64,000 bases of DNA from an uncultured Pseudogracilibacillus sp. (GCA_937974845.1 CALJVC010000081.1:1-64000), one strand, 5' to 3'. Shown: positions 9,858 to 20,118, numbered from the stretch's first letter. Notes: generated by a model not told the origin, from the letters alone. Program-made: numbers and translations.

Positions 9858-10086
9858 ATTCCTTCCCCATTTCTTATTTTCCTGACTTCGTTCGACATCC
9901 TTGTCGAAACGCTAGAGTTAGCCCAGCTTCTACGGATGCTTACTTTCGTTTTCGGTTTACTGTAGTTTCAAGCTTTTCCCGTTGAACCCTGGGCTTCTCA
10001 AGATCCCTTGTCTTCAAATTTATAGTCGACGGTCTACATACGTTCAAGCTGCATTCCCCCTATAAAAAGGGTTTTTTTGAAAAAGA
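9858..10086 (-). other. Structured spacer where leuA would be expected; probable leuB leader
   Basis: Leftward transcripts would pass this region before leuB. It has no frame that I can connect to LeuA or another protein. Two perfect inverted repeats are visible: TTCGACA / TGTCGAA (9891-9897 and 9902-9908) and AGCCCAG / CTGGGCT (9920-9926 and 9989-9995). I see no convincing sigma-A promoter and no T-box motif, so how leuB-leuC-leuD-ilvA is transcribed past the terminator upstream is unclear. Confidence 0.4.
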
Positions 10087-10110
10087 GAGGCGGAAAATTC
10101 GTCCGCCTCC
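10080..10110 (-). terminator. Terminator between ilvC and leuB
   Basis: On the minus strand GAGGCGGA / TCCGCCTC (plus-strand 10102-10109 and 10087-10094) forms an 8-bp stem with a 7-base loop, followed by CTCTTTTTC. It sits inside the operon directly after ilvC, so part of the transcripts should stop here. Confidence 0.75.
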
Positions 10111-10150
10111 TATGTCAACAGCTGTAACTATCTCATATAACCGTAGTAAC

Positions 10151-11185
<1,035 letters not shown>

Positions 11186-11313
11186 CTACAAACTTGCTAA
11201 TCTATCAATAACCCTGTCTACAGATCGGGAAGGAATAACTAGGGCTCCTTCCCGTCAGTACTTGTTCTTTTCTTTAAAATAAAACTATCGTCCTTTTACT
11301 AGACTAACTAAAT

Positions 11314-11841
11314 TTATACAGAATATTGGGAAATATCTGTCACTTGACCGTTACTTTGGGGTTGTTGGCCTCGTAATAAAGCCGTAATACCCGTCCGCGC
11401 TAGCTCTTTAATACCGTAAGGGCGTAATAGAGTAATGAGCGCATCGATTTTTTCTGAATTTCCTGTTACTTGAACGGTCGTACTATCCTTACTAATATCA
11501 ATGACCTGTGCCCGGAAAGGGGAGACGAGCCCTTGAATTTCATTGTTAATCTGAGGCGTGCTAGCTACTTTAATTAAAGCTAGCTCCCGCGCTACAATGG
11601 CTTGGTCTGTAATGTCGGAGACTTTGATAACGTCGATTTGCTTGTTGAGCTGTTTTGTGAGTTGCTCGATTTTTTCAGCCTCGGGTACATCGACGACTAA
11701 GGTCATCTTGGAAATATCCGGCGTTTCCGTCGTTCCTACAGAAATACTTTCAATATTGAATTTTCGACGTTGTAACATGCCGGTTACTCGGTTTAAAACC
11801 CCACTACGGTTCTGTACGGTTAAGGTGATGATCCGTCTCAT
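11314..11841 (-). CDS. ilvH: Acetolactate synthase regulatory (small) subunit
   Basis: Regulatory subunit of acetohydroxyacid synthase, 175 residues. An N-terminal ACT domain (about residues 2-78, [22 protein letters not shown]) binds valine in the family, and a C-terminal half stabilises the complex. Its start codon overlaps the ilvB stop codon by four bases, which implies translational coupling and fits a stoichiometric partner. Confidence 0.95.
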   Translation of the reverse strand: MRRIITLTVQNRSGVLNRVTGMLQRRKFNIESISVGTTETPDISKMTLVVDVPEAEKIEQLTKQLNKQIDVIKVSDITDQAIVARELALIKVASTPQINNEIQGLVSPFRAQVIDISKDSTTVQVTGNSEKIDALITLLRPYGIKELARTGITALLRGQQPQSNGQVTDISQYSV

Positions 11842-13580
11842 TCTTTTGTCACTCCTAGCATTTGATGAATTCCTTTTCCTGGTGCGACCATCGGTAAAAC
11901 ACGCTCTTTCTTAATGATGCGGAAATCTGCTAATACCGGTCCATCGTGGGCAAAAATTTCTTCTAAGGCCCGATCGACTTCCGATTCATCCTCAATTTTC
12001 ATGCCGCGGATTCCGTAACTCTCCGCCAACTTCACAAAGTCCGGGTTCATATCGAGTAAGGACTCGGAATAACGTTCATCGTAAAAGTCCTGTTGCCACT
12101 GACGAACCATACCTAGGGCCGAGTTGTTTAAGATGATGATTTTTATCGGTAAGTTCCACTGTTTTAATAAAATTAACTCCTGGGAGTTCATTTGGAATCC
12201 ACCATCACCGTTGATCGATACGACGGTTTCACCGGGACGTCCAAGCTGAGCTCCAATCGCCGCTGGAAAACCGAAGCCCATCGAACCTAGCCCGCCCGAA
12301 GTTACCCACTTGTTCGGTTCATCTAAGGTGTAAAACTGCGCCGCCCACATTTGGTTTTGACCGACATCCGTCGTGACGATCGCCTTTCCATCGGTATGTT
12401 CATGAATTTTCTTCGTTAGCCATTGAGGAGAAATCGCCTCGTCCGAACGTTCGTACCATAAAGGATATTTCTCCTTGTTTTCTTGAATACGATCTAACCA
12501 ATCCTGGTGATCAAGCGGTTGAATATCCTTAGCTAATAGGGCTTGGAGGGCCTCCTTGGCATCGGCGACGACCGGAATTTCTGTCTTGACGTTTTTACCG
12601 ATTTCGGCAGGGTCGATATCGATATGGGCGACCTTTGCCTTCGGTGCATAATGCTCTAAGTTTCCTGTGAGACGGTCGTCGAAACGAGCCCCGATATTAA
12701 TTAAGAAGTCGCACTCGTACATCGCCATGTTCGCTGCATAGGATCCATGCATGCCTCCCATACCTAATGAGAGTGGATGCGAGCCAGGGAAGGTTCCTAA
12801 GCCAAGTAACGTGTTAACAATAGGTAGCTGGGAACGTTCGACAAATTGTCGGAGCTCTTCGCTCGCCTTCGCAAACTGGACACCAGCTCCCGCTACGACG
12901 AGGGGTTTTTTTGCCTTTTCTAAAGCCTCGATTAATTTAACGATTTGCATCGGATTCGGCTTCGTCGTCGGCTGGTAACCAGGTAAATTCATTTCTTCGT
13001 TGTATTCCCCTTCAGGTAACCCTTCAGAAATGTTTTTCGGTACGTCGATGACCACCGGTCCAGGCCTTCCTGTAGAAGCGATATGGAAGGCTTCCCGAAC
13101 AATTCTCGGTAAATCCCGAATATCGTCTACTTGATAGTTGTATTTAGTAATTGGAGTGGTGATTCCTAAGACGTCCGATTCCTGGAAGGCGTCTGTCCCA
13201 ATGACGGTCTTCGCTACCTGACCCGTAAAAATGACAAGGGGAATCGAGTCCATCATCGCATCGGTAATTCCTGTAATTAAGTTCGTAGCCCCTGGTCCGG
13301 ATGTCGCAATGACGACGCCGGTCTTCCCCGTTACACGTGCATAACCCTCGGCTGCAAAAATTGCGCCCTGTTCATGACGGGTTAAGACGTGGCGGAAGCT
13401 TTTGTTCGCACGGTACATCGCGTCATAAATTGGCAATACTGCCCCGCCCGGATAGCCGAAAATTGTATCAACTTCTTGCTCTTCTAAAAGTTGAATGAGC
13501 AAATCGGCACCCGTCCTTGGCTTTTCTGCTTCAGCTGACTGTTCTTGCATCTGTGGGCTCATTTTTGCCTCTACTTTCAC
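11838..13580 (-). CDS. ilvB: Acetolactate synthase catalytic (large) subunit
   Basis: Thiamine-diphosphate enzyme that condenses two pyruvates, or pyruvate with 2-oxobutanoate, at the head of the branched-chain pathway. The 580 residues have the three usual domains: a pyrimidine-binding domain with the catalytic Glu in [17 protein letters not shown], a central domain, and a pyrophosphate domain with [13 protein letters not shown] followed by ILNN. The start is GTG at 13580, eight bases after AAGGAGG; an ATG six codons in is possible. It is the first gene after the T-box leader. Confidence 0.95.
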   Translation of the reverse strand: MKVEAKMSPQMQEQSAEAEKPRTGADLLIQLLEEQEVDTIFGYPGGAVLPIYDAMYRANKSFRHVLTRHEQGAIFAAEGYARVTGKTGVVIATSGPGATNLITGITDAMMDSIPLVIFTGQVAKTVIGTDAFQESDVLGITTPITKYNYQVDDIRDLPRIVREAFHIASTGRPGPVVIDVPKNISEGLPEGEYNEEMNLPGYQPTTKPNPMQIVKLIEALEKAKKPLVVAGAGVQFAKASEELRQFVERSQLPIVNTLLGLGTFPGSHPLSLGMGGMHGSYAANMAMYECDFLINIGARFDDRLTGNLEHYAPKAKVAHIDIDPAEIGKNVKTEIPVVADAKEALQALLAKDIQPLDHQDWLDRIQENKEKYPLWYERSDEAISPQWLTKKIHEHTDGKAIVTTDVGQNQMWAAQFYTLDEPNKWVTSGGLGSMGFGFPAAIGAQLGRPGETVVSINGDGGFQMNSQELILLKQWNLPIKIIILNNSALGMVRQWQQDFYDERYSESLLDMNPDFVKLAESYGIRGMKIEDESEVDRALEEIFAHDGPVLADFRIIKKERVLPMVAPGKGIHQMLGVTKE

Positions 13581-13667
13581 TTTCTTTTCCTCCTTAAAGT
13601 TTTATATTTCCAATCTTGACGATTGAGTTTACTACTAAGTCACATTAGCTAAGTTGCTTGATAATAT

Positions 13668-14005
13668 AAAAAAACTCTTTTCTCCACACGTCCAGCGACG
13701 GACTTTGGGGAGAAAAGAGTTACTTTCACGGTACCACCCAAATTTGTAGCATTCTCGCGAAGGCTACCTCATGAGACTTTCCTTAAAGAAAGTCTACTTT
13801 GGTAACAGGTGCTTTTGGAACACCCGGCTAAGCCTACTGAGAGGGATCTCCGTTCGACAAAGCACTCAGGGATGATGTCGGAATAAGATGTAATTTTAGG
13901 TTCTCACCAATCCCTAAATCTCTGTAATTACATGGAGCCTTATTCCTTTTTTCCCGTCATCGATTTATTGTTTCTAAATATATAAAATTCAGAATTTTAT
14001 ATTTA
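13668..14005 (-). promoter_or_regulatory. T-box leader of the ilv-leu operon
   Basis: Reading leftward, a long stem I (arms near 13945-13938 and 13888-13881, GGAATAAG / CTTATTCC) is followed by the invariant T-box GGGTGGTACC (plus-strand 13731-13740) and a terminator: AACTCTTTTCTCC / GGAGAAAAGAGTT (13673-13685 and 13709-13721) followed by a U-run. Such leaders bind uncharged tRNA and let transcription continue when the amino acid is scarce. The specifier cannot be fixed by eye; AUC (Ile) in GACATCA just after stem I's upper helix is one candidate, and a Leu codon is the usual alternative for this operon. The leader ends about 90 bases before ilvB. Confidence 0.9.
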
Positions 14006-14037
14006 TATTCCAATTATACGGATATTTTCTGAAAAAT
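13984..14037 (-). promoter_or_regulatory. CodY-box-like sites near the ilv promoter
   Basis: Two matches to the CodY box AATTTTCWGAAAATT: 14023-14037 (TATTTTCTGAAAAAT on plus, 13 of 15) and 13984-13998 (AAAATTCAGAATTTT, 11 of 15). Between them is a TATAAT (minus-strand 14018-14013) without a good -35. A TTGACA (minus-strand 14080-14075) lies further up with a poor TAAAAA -10 17 bases on. CodY represses this operon in B. subtilis, so dual CodY and T-box control is likely here. Confidence 0.6.
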
Positions 14038-14254
14038 AAAGTAATTTGTGTTTTTTATTATTTTTTAATTATTCTGTCAACTCTTTTACGAAAGAGCGAA
14101 TAGAATAAGGAACGAGTACTAAGCGGGCGTTTGGCCGGCTTTTTTTATTAGTAAAATACATTCTACAATCTTTTTTTATTTGAGTCAATTATTTTAATGT
14201 TTTAGAAAAGACTGATAATTTTATATTTATTCAAGAAAGAAAAAACTTAGACTT
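14038..14254. other. AT-rich spacer upstream of the ilv operon
   Basis: Contains a possible -35 for the ilv promoter (14075-14080) and a weak hairpin around 14123-14142 followed by a T-run. No gene seen. Confidence 0.3.
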
Positions 14255-14292
14255 GTAAAAAAGTGTGCAAGGAAACAACCTTGCACACTTTT
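14255..14292 (-). terminator. Rho-independent terminator of upp
   Basis: Perfect 14-bp stem AAAAGTGTGCAAGG (14259-14272) / CCTTGCACACTTTT (14279-14292); the minus-strand transcript continues with U residues. Confidence 0.9.
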
Positions 14293-14297
14293 GCCTT

Positions 14298-14927
14298 TTA
14301 TTTCGTTCCGAATAATCGGTCTCCGGCATCACCGAGACCGGGGACAATATACCCTTTATCATCCAATCTCTCATCGAGGGCTGATACGTAAATATCCACA
14401 TCGGGATGGTTTTTCTGAATCAGCTCTACACCTTCCGGGGCTGCAACGATACACATGAGTGAAATAGATTTCGCACCACGTTTTTTCAAGGATGTAATCG
14501 CGTCGTTAGCGGAACCTCCAGTAGCTAACATCGGATCTAGTACAATCAGCTTCCGCTCGGAAATATCCCGCGGTAATTTGATGTAATATTCCACCGGTTG
14601 TAAGGTTTCCGGATCGCGGTATAAACCGATATGGCCCACCCTAGCAGCGGGTAAAAGTTGCAACATGCCATCGACCATACCGAGGCCTGCCCGTAAAATC
14701 GGAATAAGGCCGATTTTCTTTCCTGTTAAAACGTGTGCTTTTGCAGGACAGACAGGTGTTTCAACTTCTATTTCTTTGACTGGTAGGTCACGAGTAATTT
14801 CGAAACCCATCAACATCGAAATCTCATCGACGAGTTCGCGAAATTGTTTCGTACCGGTTTTTTTGTTTCGAATAATCGTTAGTTTATGTTGGATGAGCGG
14901 ATGATCTAGTATATGTAACTTGCCCAT
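14298..14927 (-). CDS. upp: Uracil phosphoribosyltransferase
   Basis: Pyrimidine salvage enzyme making UMP from uracil and PRPP. From the ATG at 14927 the protein is 209 residues ([16 protein letters not shown]), the usual length; a 10-residue longer frame starts at 14957 but AAGGGGC lies eight bases before 14927. The PRPP loop [14 protein letters not shown] and the C-terminal uracil-binding [12 protein letters not shown] are intact. It follows glyA, as in B. subtilis, but after glyA's own terminator. Confidence 0.95.
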   Translation of the reverse strand: MGKLHILDHPLIQHKLTIIRNKKTGTKQFRELVDEISMLMGFEITRDLPVKEIEVETPVCPAKAHVLTGKKIGLIPILRAGLGMVDGMLQLLPAARVGHIGLYRDPETLQPVEYYIKLPRDISERKLIVLDPMLATGGSANDAITSLKKRGAKSISLMCIVAAPEGVELIQKNHPDVDIYVSALDERLDDKGYIVPGLGDAGDRLFGTK

Positions 14928-15087
14928 GCAAAATCGCCCCTTCTTCATCGTGTTCATTCCTTACTATCTTACAGTTTTACAAGACGTTTGTCCATAAGAA
15001 TAGGTCGAATGTTGTCGTTTGTTCATATTCCTTTTTTTCCTAGTCTTACTACGGCAAATTCGCCTTAATAACCGACAGCTTTTTGGC

Positions 15088-15122
15088 ACAAAAAGGACTG
15101 AACGTAAGGTACGTTCAGTCCT
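15088..15122 (-). terminator. Rho-independent terminator of glyA
   Basis: Perfect 12-bp stem AGGACTGAACGT (15094-15105) / ACGTTCAGTCCT (15111-15122), followed on the minus strand by TTTTTGTG. Its GGACTGAAC core recurs in the fadF terminator. Confidence 0.9.
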
Positions 15123-15159
15123 AGGATTTTTAAAATTCCTGTATGTATCCTTCCCGTTA

Positions 15160-16395
15160 TTAAGCATATAAAGGGAATTTTTCTGTAAGGGCTTGGACCC
15201 GTTGGCGGGCCTCTTCTTGCTTCGCTTCATCGTCTAAGTTTTTCAGCGTAAGGCCAATAATTTCAGCAATCTCTTTCATCTCAGCTTCTTTAAAGCCCCT
15301 TGTCGTTACCGCTGCTGTTCCGATACGGATACCACTTGTGATAAATGGACTTTCTTTGTCATATGGGATCGTATTTTTATTTGTCGTAATGCGTACGCCA
15401 TCGAGGGCTTCCTCGGCTACCTTTCCAGTTAATCCGAGCTCCGATACATCGAGTAATAATAAGTGGTTATCCGTTCCTCCTGAGACGATCCGGAATCCTT
15501 GATCGGCTAAAGCCTCGGCTAATACTTTTGCATTTTTAATAATTTGCTTAGCGTACTCTTTGAAATCTGGTGAGAGCGCCTCTTTAAAGGAGACGGCCTT
15601 AGCAGCGATAATATGCATTAAAGGTCCCCCTTGTAAACCAGGGAAAACTTGCTTATCAATCGCCTTCGCATACTCTTCTTTACAAATAATCATTCCGCCA
15701 CGAGGACCGCGTAAAGTTTTGTGCGTCGTTGTCGTCACGAAATCACAGTATGGTACGGGGTTTTGATGTAGACCCGCTGCAACGAGACCAGCGATATGGG
15801 CCATATCAACGAATAAATAGGCACCGACTTCATCGGCGATTTCACGGAACTTAGCAAAATCGATCGAACGAGAATACGCACTCGCACCTGCGACGATCAT
15901 CTTCGGCTTAACTTCCCTCGCTAGTTCTAAGACTGCGTCGTAATCGATCTGTTCGGTTTCCTTGTCGACACCATAATCGACGAAGTTGAATAAACGACCA
16001 CTAAAGTTGACCGGGCTACCATGGGTTAAATGTCCACCATGGCTTAAGTTCATCCCTAAAACGGTATCGCCAGGTTCTAATGCTGCGAAATATACCGCCA
16101 TATTCGCCTGGGCACCTGAATGGGGTTGGACGTTAACGTGGTCGCCACCGAAGAGTTCCTTCGCACGGTTACGGGCTAAATCCTCCGCAACGTCTACATG
16201 CTCACATCCTCCATAGTAACGGCGACCAGGGTAACCTTCGGCATATTTATTTGTCAGTACAGAGCCCGCCGCTTCCATGACAGCCTGCGACACAAAATTT
16301 TCAGAAGCAATAAGTTCAATATTGTCTTGTTGACGCTTCTTTTCGGCGACAATCGCCTCGTACAATTCCGGATCACTTTGTCGTATAAAGTCCAT
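15160..16395 (-). CDS. glyA: Serine hydroxymethyltransferase
   Basis: PLP enzyme that interconverts serine and glycine and charges tetrahydrofolate with one-carbon units. 411 residues. The PLP lysine is in [14 protein letters not shown]; the N-terminal [11 protein letters not shown] and the glycine-rich HSGAQAN segment are intact. AGGAGG lies seven bases before the ATG. It is the last gene of a leftward group with ywlG and rpiB and has its own terminator. In the upstream gap an isolated inverted repeat TTTACA / TGTAAA lies near 16453-16470, similar to one unit of the phased arrays. Confidence 0.95.
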   Translation of the reverse strand: MDFIRQSDPELYEAIVAEKKRQQDNIELIASENFVSQAVMEAAGSVLTNKYAEGYPGRRYYGGCEHVDVAEDLARNRAKELFGGDHVNVQPHSGAQANMAVYFAALEPGDTVLGMNLSHGGHLTHGSPVNFSGRLFNFVDYGVDKETEQIDYDAVLELAREVKPKMIVAGASAYSRSIDFAKFREIADEVGAYLFVDMAHIAGLVAAGLHQNPVPYCDFVTTTTHKTLRGPRGGMIICKEEYAKAIDKQVFPGLQGGPLMHIIAAKAVSFKEALSPDFKEYAKQIIKNAKVLAEALADQGFRIVSGGTDNHLLLLDVSELGLTGKVAEEALDGVRITTNKNTIPYDKESPFITSGIRIGTAAVTTRGFKEAEMKEIAEIIGLTLKNLDDEAKQEEARQRVQALTEKFPLYA

Positions 16396-16488
16396 TAATC
16401 TTTCCTCCTAAATGATGAATATAGCTTATATATTAGCAAAAATTCAGCGATTTTACATACAATTGTAAAAAACTTACGCTAGTATACC

Positions 16489-17037
16489 TTATTCATACCG
16501 GGCGCGGGCACCGCCGATCAATTTTGGCCGGGTTCTAGCGGCGATGACCCGGGCTTGACCGATTGTATTTTGTTCCATCCGAACCGGTACGGCCACTCGG
16601 CGTAAGTGCATCCCGATTAACGTATCCCCGATATCGATTCCCGCCTTCGCTTGAATCTCTTCCACCACTACTCCCTCGTCGAAGTGCTGATAGGCATAGG
16701 AGGCCATCGCACCGCCGGCCTCCCGTACGGGAACGACCGTCACCTCTTCGTAGTTAAATTGTTCCATCGTTTTTCTTTCGACAACGAGGGCTCGGTTAAT
16801 ATGCTCGCACCCTTGAAAGGCTAGGTGGATTTGCGCCTGTTCGCTAAGGGTTTGTAATTCCTCAAAAAGAATCCCCGCAATCTCCTCACTACCACTTGTG
16901 CCGATTGGCTTTCCGGCCACTTCGCTAGTCGAGCAACCGACGACAAAAAGGTCGCCTTTTTTTAAGTAACCTGAAGCGAGCCATTCTTCTACTAACTGAC
17001 TTATATCGGCACGAATTTGCCTTAACATTGCTTCCAT
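16489..17037 (-). CDS. ywlG: TIGR01440 (DUF436) family protein, YwlG-like
   Basis: Conserved protein of 182 residues and unknown biochemical function, usually between rpiB and glyA in Bacillaceae, as here. Conserved stretches include VVGCSTSEVAGKPIGTSGS, FQGCEHINRAL and IGDTLIGMHLRRVAVPVR. No signal peptide or membrane helix. It lies 37 bases after rpiB, so the two are probably co-transcribed. The family name rests on sequence recognition and gene order; no function should be assumed. Confidence 0.9.
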   Translation of the reverse strand: MEAMLRQIRADISQLVEEWLASGYLKKGDLFVVGCSTSEVAGKPIGTSGSEEIAGILFEELQTLSEQAQIHLAFQGCEHINRALVVERKTMEQFNYEEVTVVPVREAGGAMASYAYQHFDEGVVVEEIQAKAGIDIGDTLIGMHLRRVAVPVRMEQNTIGQARVIAARTRPKLIGGARARYE

Positions 17038-17074
17038 CTTCCCATCCCCCTACTTTCCTTCGATTCGTGAAGGA

Positions 17075-17524
17075 TTAATCGAGATGTTTTTCTTCATACT
17101 CTTTAATTTTATTAATGCGACGAGTATGGCGATCGCCTTCGAACTCTGTCGTTAACCAAGTATAGACGATTTCTCTAGCTAAGGCTGGACCGATGACACG
17201 CTCGCCCATAGCTAAGACATTCGAATCGTTATGCTGTCTTGTTGCCTTGGCTGTGTACACATCGTGCGTCAAGGCACAGCGAATACCTTTTACCTTATTG
17301 GCAGAAATCGACATCCCGATTCCTGTACCACAGATAAAAATGCCTCGGTCAAATTCACCACTAGCTACCCGCTCGGCCGCAGGCAAGGCATAGTCTGGAT
17401 AATCGACGGAGGTCGTACAGTCAGCCCCTGTATCTTCATATTCATAGCCAAGCTCGTCTAGGACGGCTTTCACTTCATTACGTAAAGTCATTCCGGCATG
17501 GTCGCCTGTAATAATTACTTTCAT
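17075..17524 (-). CDS. rpiB: Ribose-5-phosphate isomerase B
   Basis: RpiB/LacAB-type sugar-phosphate isomerase that interconverts ribose-5-phosphate and ribulose-5-phosphate in the pentose phosphate pathway. The 149 residues contain the substrate motif GDHAGMTLR, TTSVDYPDYA, the catalytic-cysteine loop FICGTGIGMSISANK and the THDVYTAKATRQHNDSN stretch. The start ATG follows GAGGT by seven bases. Repeat array 2 lies immediately upstream, beyond a short region that should hold its promoter. Confidence 0.95.
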   Translation of the reverse strand: MKVIITGDHAGMTLRNEVKAVLDELGYEYEDTGADCTTSVDYPDYALPAAERVASGEFDRGIFICGTGIGMSISANKVKGIRCALTHDVYTAKATRQHNDSNVLAMGERVIGPALAREIVYTWLTTEFEGDRHTRRINKIKEYEEKHLD

Positions 17525-17694
17525 TTTTTTACCTCATCCCTCTAAAATGTATTGTACTTTCATTGTAAACATTATAGACAAGTTTTTAAAGCGATATAGG
17601 CTGTGGACAAGGATGGGTAAATATGGCCCTTAAAGGAAGGTCAGGTCGAGAAAGACGGAGGTCTTTTTATGTAAATATATAAGAGCCCAGCCAC
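17525..17694. other. Spacer between rpiB and array 2
   Basis: Should contain the leftward rpiB promoter; a TATAAT-like -10 lies near 17572-17577 on the minus strand, without a good -35. One isolated TGTAAACA (17561-17568) and a possible degenerate site near 17670 resemble array sites. No gene seen. Confidence 0.35.
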
Positions 17695-18152
17695 TGTATA
17701 TAGGATTTTTCGCCAGTTACAGTCGAGGCCATTCTTGTAAATGGAAACTTCTCCTGTTTACATTGAGGGGCTTACCTTGTAAACGAATCTTTTTTCTGTA
17801 TATAGGGAGGCTTGCCTTGTAAATAGAAATTTCTCCTGTTTACATGAGGGGCTTGCCTTGTAAACGAAAATTCCCCCTGTTTACATGAGAACCTTGCCTT
17901 GTAAACGAACCTTTTTTCTGTATACAGGGGAGCCGGCCACTGTATACAGGATTATTTTTTTCTAAAACCTGTATACAGTAAAGGCTTCTACTGTATACGG
18001 AATAAAATTTTTTCCAAACCTAGATACAGTAATCATGTTCACCGTATACAGAATTCCTTCTCCATATACAAGAGACTGGCCTACCGTAAACAAAAATAAA
18101 TCCCATATACAGTAGAGCATTCTCTCGTATACCGTCCTCCCTTTCGTATACA
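17695..18152. repeat. Phased palindrome array 2 (22 sites)
   Basis: Sites of the YRTAWAYR type start at 17695, 17714, 17736, 17755, 17778, 17797, 17818, 17837, 17859, 17878, 17900, 17919, 17941, 17970, 17992, 18021, 18043, 18063, 18085, 18104, 18126 and 18145. Orientation alternates. Inverse-to-forward steps are 22 bp in eight of ten cases (the others 23 and 21). Forward-to-inverse steps are 19-20 bp, except two consecutive 29-bp steps (17941-17970 and 17992-18021) that contain a T-run and an A-run. The left half is GC-richer between sites (GAGGGGCTTGCC), and there neighbouring arms often match as TGTTTACA with TGTAAACG. The array lies between the chemoreceptor terminator (18186-18221) and rpiB, inside a block that is contiguous in B. 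subtilis. Confidence 0.9.
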
Positions 18153-18185
18153 AAAGGCTTGTCCTTCTAGCTAGTCAGCCTATTT

Positions 18186-18221
18186 TCTAATAAAAAAATG
18201 AAGCCCAAGGTTGGACTTCAT
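18186..18221 (-). terminator. Rho-independent terminator of the second chemoreceptor
   Basis: On the minus strand AAATGAAGTCC / GGGCTTCATTT (one G-U or mismatch) with a six-base loop, followed by TTTTATTAG. It bounds array 2. Confidence 0.85.
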
Positions 18222-18227
18222 TTTCTA

Positions 18228-19514
18228 CTAATGAAACTTGTGGATCTGCTCCTTTAGGCTACTGGCCTGGGAGGTTAAATCCTTCGTCAAGCTTTCTAAA
18301 ACTTCAATCGATTCGTTTTGTTCATTGACCGAAGCACTCACTTGTTCTGTCGCTGCCGATGTCTCTTGGGCGATAGAAGATACGTCCCGGGACTGGTTCA
18401 TCGCCGCTTGAATATAAGTCATCTGTTTATTAACTAGCTGGCGAATTCCCTTTACATCCTCAGCTACCGCTTCGGCAGAACGACGCATTTCCTGAATCGA
18501 AGCATTCGTATTTTCACCGCTGATTGCTTCTTCTTCGGCCCGTTTCACATGCTCACTTATCTTCGTTACAACAACCGATACATCCCGTTGGATCGTATCG
18601 ACAAGGGAGCGGATTTGTTGCACCGCTTGGGCACTTTCATCCGCTAAGGTGCGAATTTCATCGGCGACGACCGCAAAGCCTTGGCCATGCTCTCCGGCTC
18701 GAGCCGCTTCAATCGAAGCATTTAAGGCAAGTAAATTCGTCTGCTCCGCGATATCACCGACCATGGAAATAATAGCCCCGATCTCTTCCGCATTAGCCTT
18801 TAACTTCTCGACATCCTTTAAAGAAACCGTCTGTTCCTCCGCTAAAGTCTGGATTCCCGTAACTAAATCGTTCACAACCTCGGTACTTTCTGCTAAGGTC
18901 GAAAGCATATCAGCCGAACGTTCGTTAGATTGTTCCGCCCGATCCTGTACATGCTCCGCCAGCGAGGTCGCCTGTTCTACCGCCTCTGCCGTCTCTTGAA
19001 TAGCATTAGCTGCATTGACTGCCCCACTTGCAATATCGGCGGTTGCTTCACCAATATTTCGAGAGTGCTGGGTCGTCTTTGTCACGAGCTCCTGCATCTC
19101 GTTAACGGTCTTGTTCGTATCGTCAAAGTTCCGTTCGATATCGTCGACCATTTGTTTAATGTTTGTCAGCATCGTATCAAAGGCTAGGCTTAAGGAGCGG
19201 ATTTCATCTTCCGATTTCGGAATCGCAATTTCTTGGTTTAAATTCCCTTCGGCCGCCTCGGTAGCTGCTTCCTCTAAGCGTTGCAAGGGTTCAGTAATAA
19301 TCCTAACGAAAATAAAAGTTAATATTCCTGTCCAAAGAATGCCTAGCACGAAGGTAATGCCCGTAAACCAAGGCTCCGATAAAGATATGTACCCTTTCAC
19401 ATAATCGTATAAAACATAGATAAAAAAAGCGCTTGTCGAATAGGTAACGGTTGCCACAATGGTTGTAAATAAAGTTAATTTCTTCTGCAAACCAAACTGG
19501 TGACGTCGCTTCAC
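18228..19514 (-). CDS. Methyl-accepting chemotaxis protein without large sensor domain
   Basis: Chemoreceptor of 428 residues: TM1 at about 14-36, an external loop of only about 14 residues (37-50), TM2 at 51-72, HAMP at 73-125, then the signalling domain with the hairpin tip [20 protein letters not shown]. With so short a loop it cannot have a Cache or four-helix sensor; such receptors sense through the membrane, through HAMP or through a partner. The start is GTG at 19514, eight bases after AGGAGG. It begins 12 bases after the ywlE stop codon, so the two are co-transcribed. In B. subtilis ywlE and rpiB are adjacent, so this gene and array 2 look like an insertion in that block. Confidence 0.92.
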   Translation of the reverse strand: MKRRHQFGLQKKLTLFTTIVATVTYSTSAFFIYVLYDYVKGYISLSEPWFTGITFVLGILWTGILTFIFVRIITEPLQRLEEAATEAAEGNLNQEIAIPKSEDEIRSLSLAFDTMLTNIKQMVDDIERNFDDTNKTVNEMQELVTKTTQHSRNIGEATADIASGAVNAANAIQETAEAVEQATSLAEHVQDRAEQSNERSADMLSTLAESTEVVNDLVTGIQTLAEEQTVSLKDVEKLKANAEEIGAIISMVGDIAEQTNLLALNASIEAARAGEHGQGFAVVADEIRTLADESAQAVQQIRSLVDTIQRDVSVVVTKISEHVKRAEEEAISGENTNASIQEMRRSAEAVAEDVKGIRQLVNKQMTYIQAAMNQSRDVSSIAQETSAATEQVSASVNEQNESIEVLESLTKDLTSQASSLKEQIHKFH

Positions 19515-19526
19515 GTTCCTAACCTC

Positions 19527-19964
19527 CTATTTCGGTAACTTTTTCAACAACTTTTCTAAATAGTTATCTAATTCTTCTGCCGTTTGCTCATAAACAGAGA
19601 CATCGCCACCGAAAGGATCTGCAATATCGTCTACCGCTTCTTCCCCATCCGCATATTCCACTAAGGTATAAAGCTTATGGGCAATGCCTGGATATTGTTG
19701 GAGGATAAGTTGCTTATGGGCAAGGGTCATCGTTAAAATTAAATCCGCCCATTCAATCAAAGAATCATCCAGTTGTTTGGATTGATGGGCTAGGTCGACT
19801 CCTTTACGATCTAGAACCTTTTGCGCCTGTTCGGACGCCGGCGCTCCCTCCGTGGCAAATACCCCGGCGGACTTTATTTCTAAGGAAGGAGCTTTATGAC
19901 GTAACAAAGCCTCTGCCATCGGACTACGGCAAGTATTACCAGTACAAACAAATAGTATCTTCAT
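19527..19964 (-). CDS. ywlE: Low-molecular-weight protein phosphatase, YwlE-type (protein-arginine phosphatase)
   Basis: LMW-PTP fold enzyme; YwlE of B. subtilis removes phosphate from arginine residues phosphorylated by McsB. The P-loop CTGNTCRS is at residues 7-14 and has Thr at the position (Thr11) that gives YwlE its arginine preference where tyrosine phosphatases have Ile/Leu. The general-acid Asp is in DIADPFGG. I use the ATG at 19964 (MKILFVCTGN, 145 residues), five bases after AGGAGG, instead of 19979. It is followed after 12 bases by the chemoreceptor gene. Confidence 0.88.
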   Translation of the reverse strand: MKILFVCTGNTCRSPMAEALLRHKAPSLEIKSAGVFATEGAPASEQAQKVLDRKGVDLAHQSKQLDDSLIEWADLILTMTLAHKQLILQQYPGIAHKLYTLVEYADGEEAVDDIADPFGGDVSVYEQTAEELDNYLEKLLKKLPK

Positions 19965-20118
19965 CGTTTCCTCCTGCATAAGGATTACTACTCATAATAT
20001 ACCACAAATCGATAACTAGGGTCATTTTAATCGTGTAAAAGTCCCTATTTTTTCACTTTTTATCCCTTTTTTTCTAAAAAATTAGGTCGGGGGGTATGGC
20101 GTTGGTCGGAGGTAACTT

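Noticed and set aside
9930..10016. Short basic peptide (TTG start) in the ilvC-leuB spacer
   Set aside because: About 25 codons, no ribosome binding site and no similarity to LeuA; more likely part of the leader.
14964..15230. Leftward frame of 88 codons between glyA and upp
   Set aside because: It runs through the glyA terminator and overlaps the end of glyA, and its composition is that of non-coding DNA.
17597..17608. Single DnaA-box-like word (TTGTCCACA on minus) upstream of rpiB
   Set aside because: One mismatch and no cluster of boxes, so no origin or regulatory role can be claimed.
17962..18153. Minus-strand open frame of 63 codons with repeated TVY-like words
   Set aside because: It lies wholly in array 2. 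The 41-bp period is not a multiple of three, so the apparent peptide repeats come from the GTATAC words in changing frames; there is no ribosome binding site.
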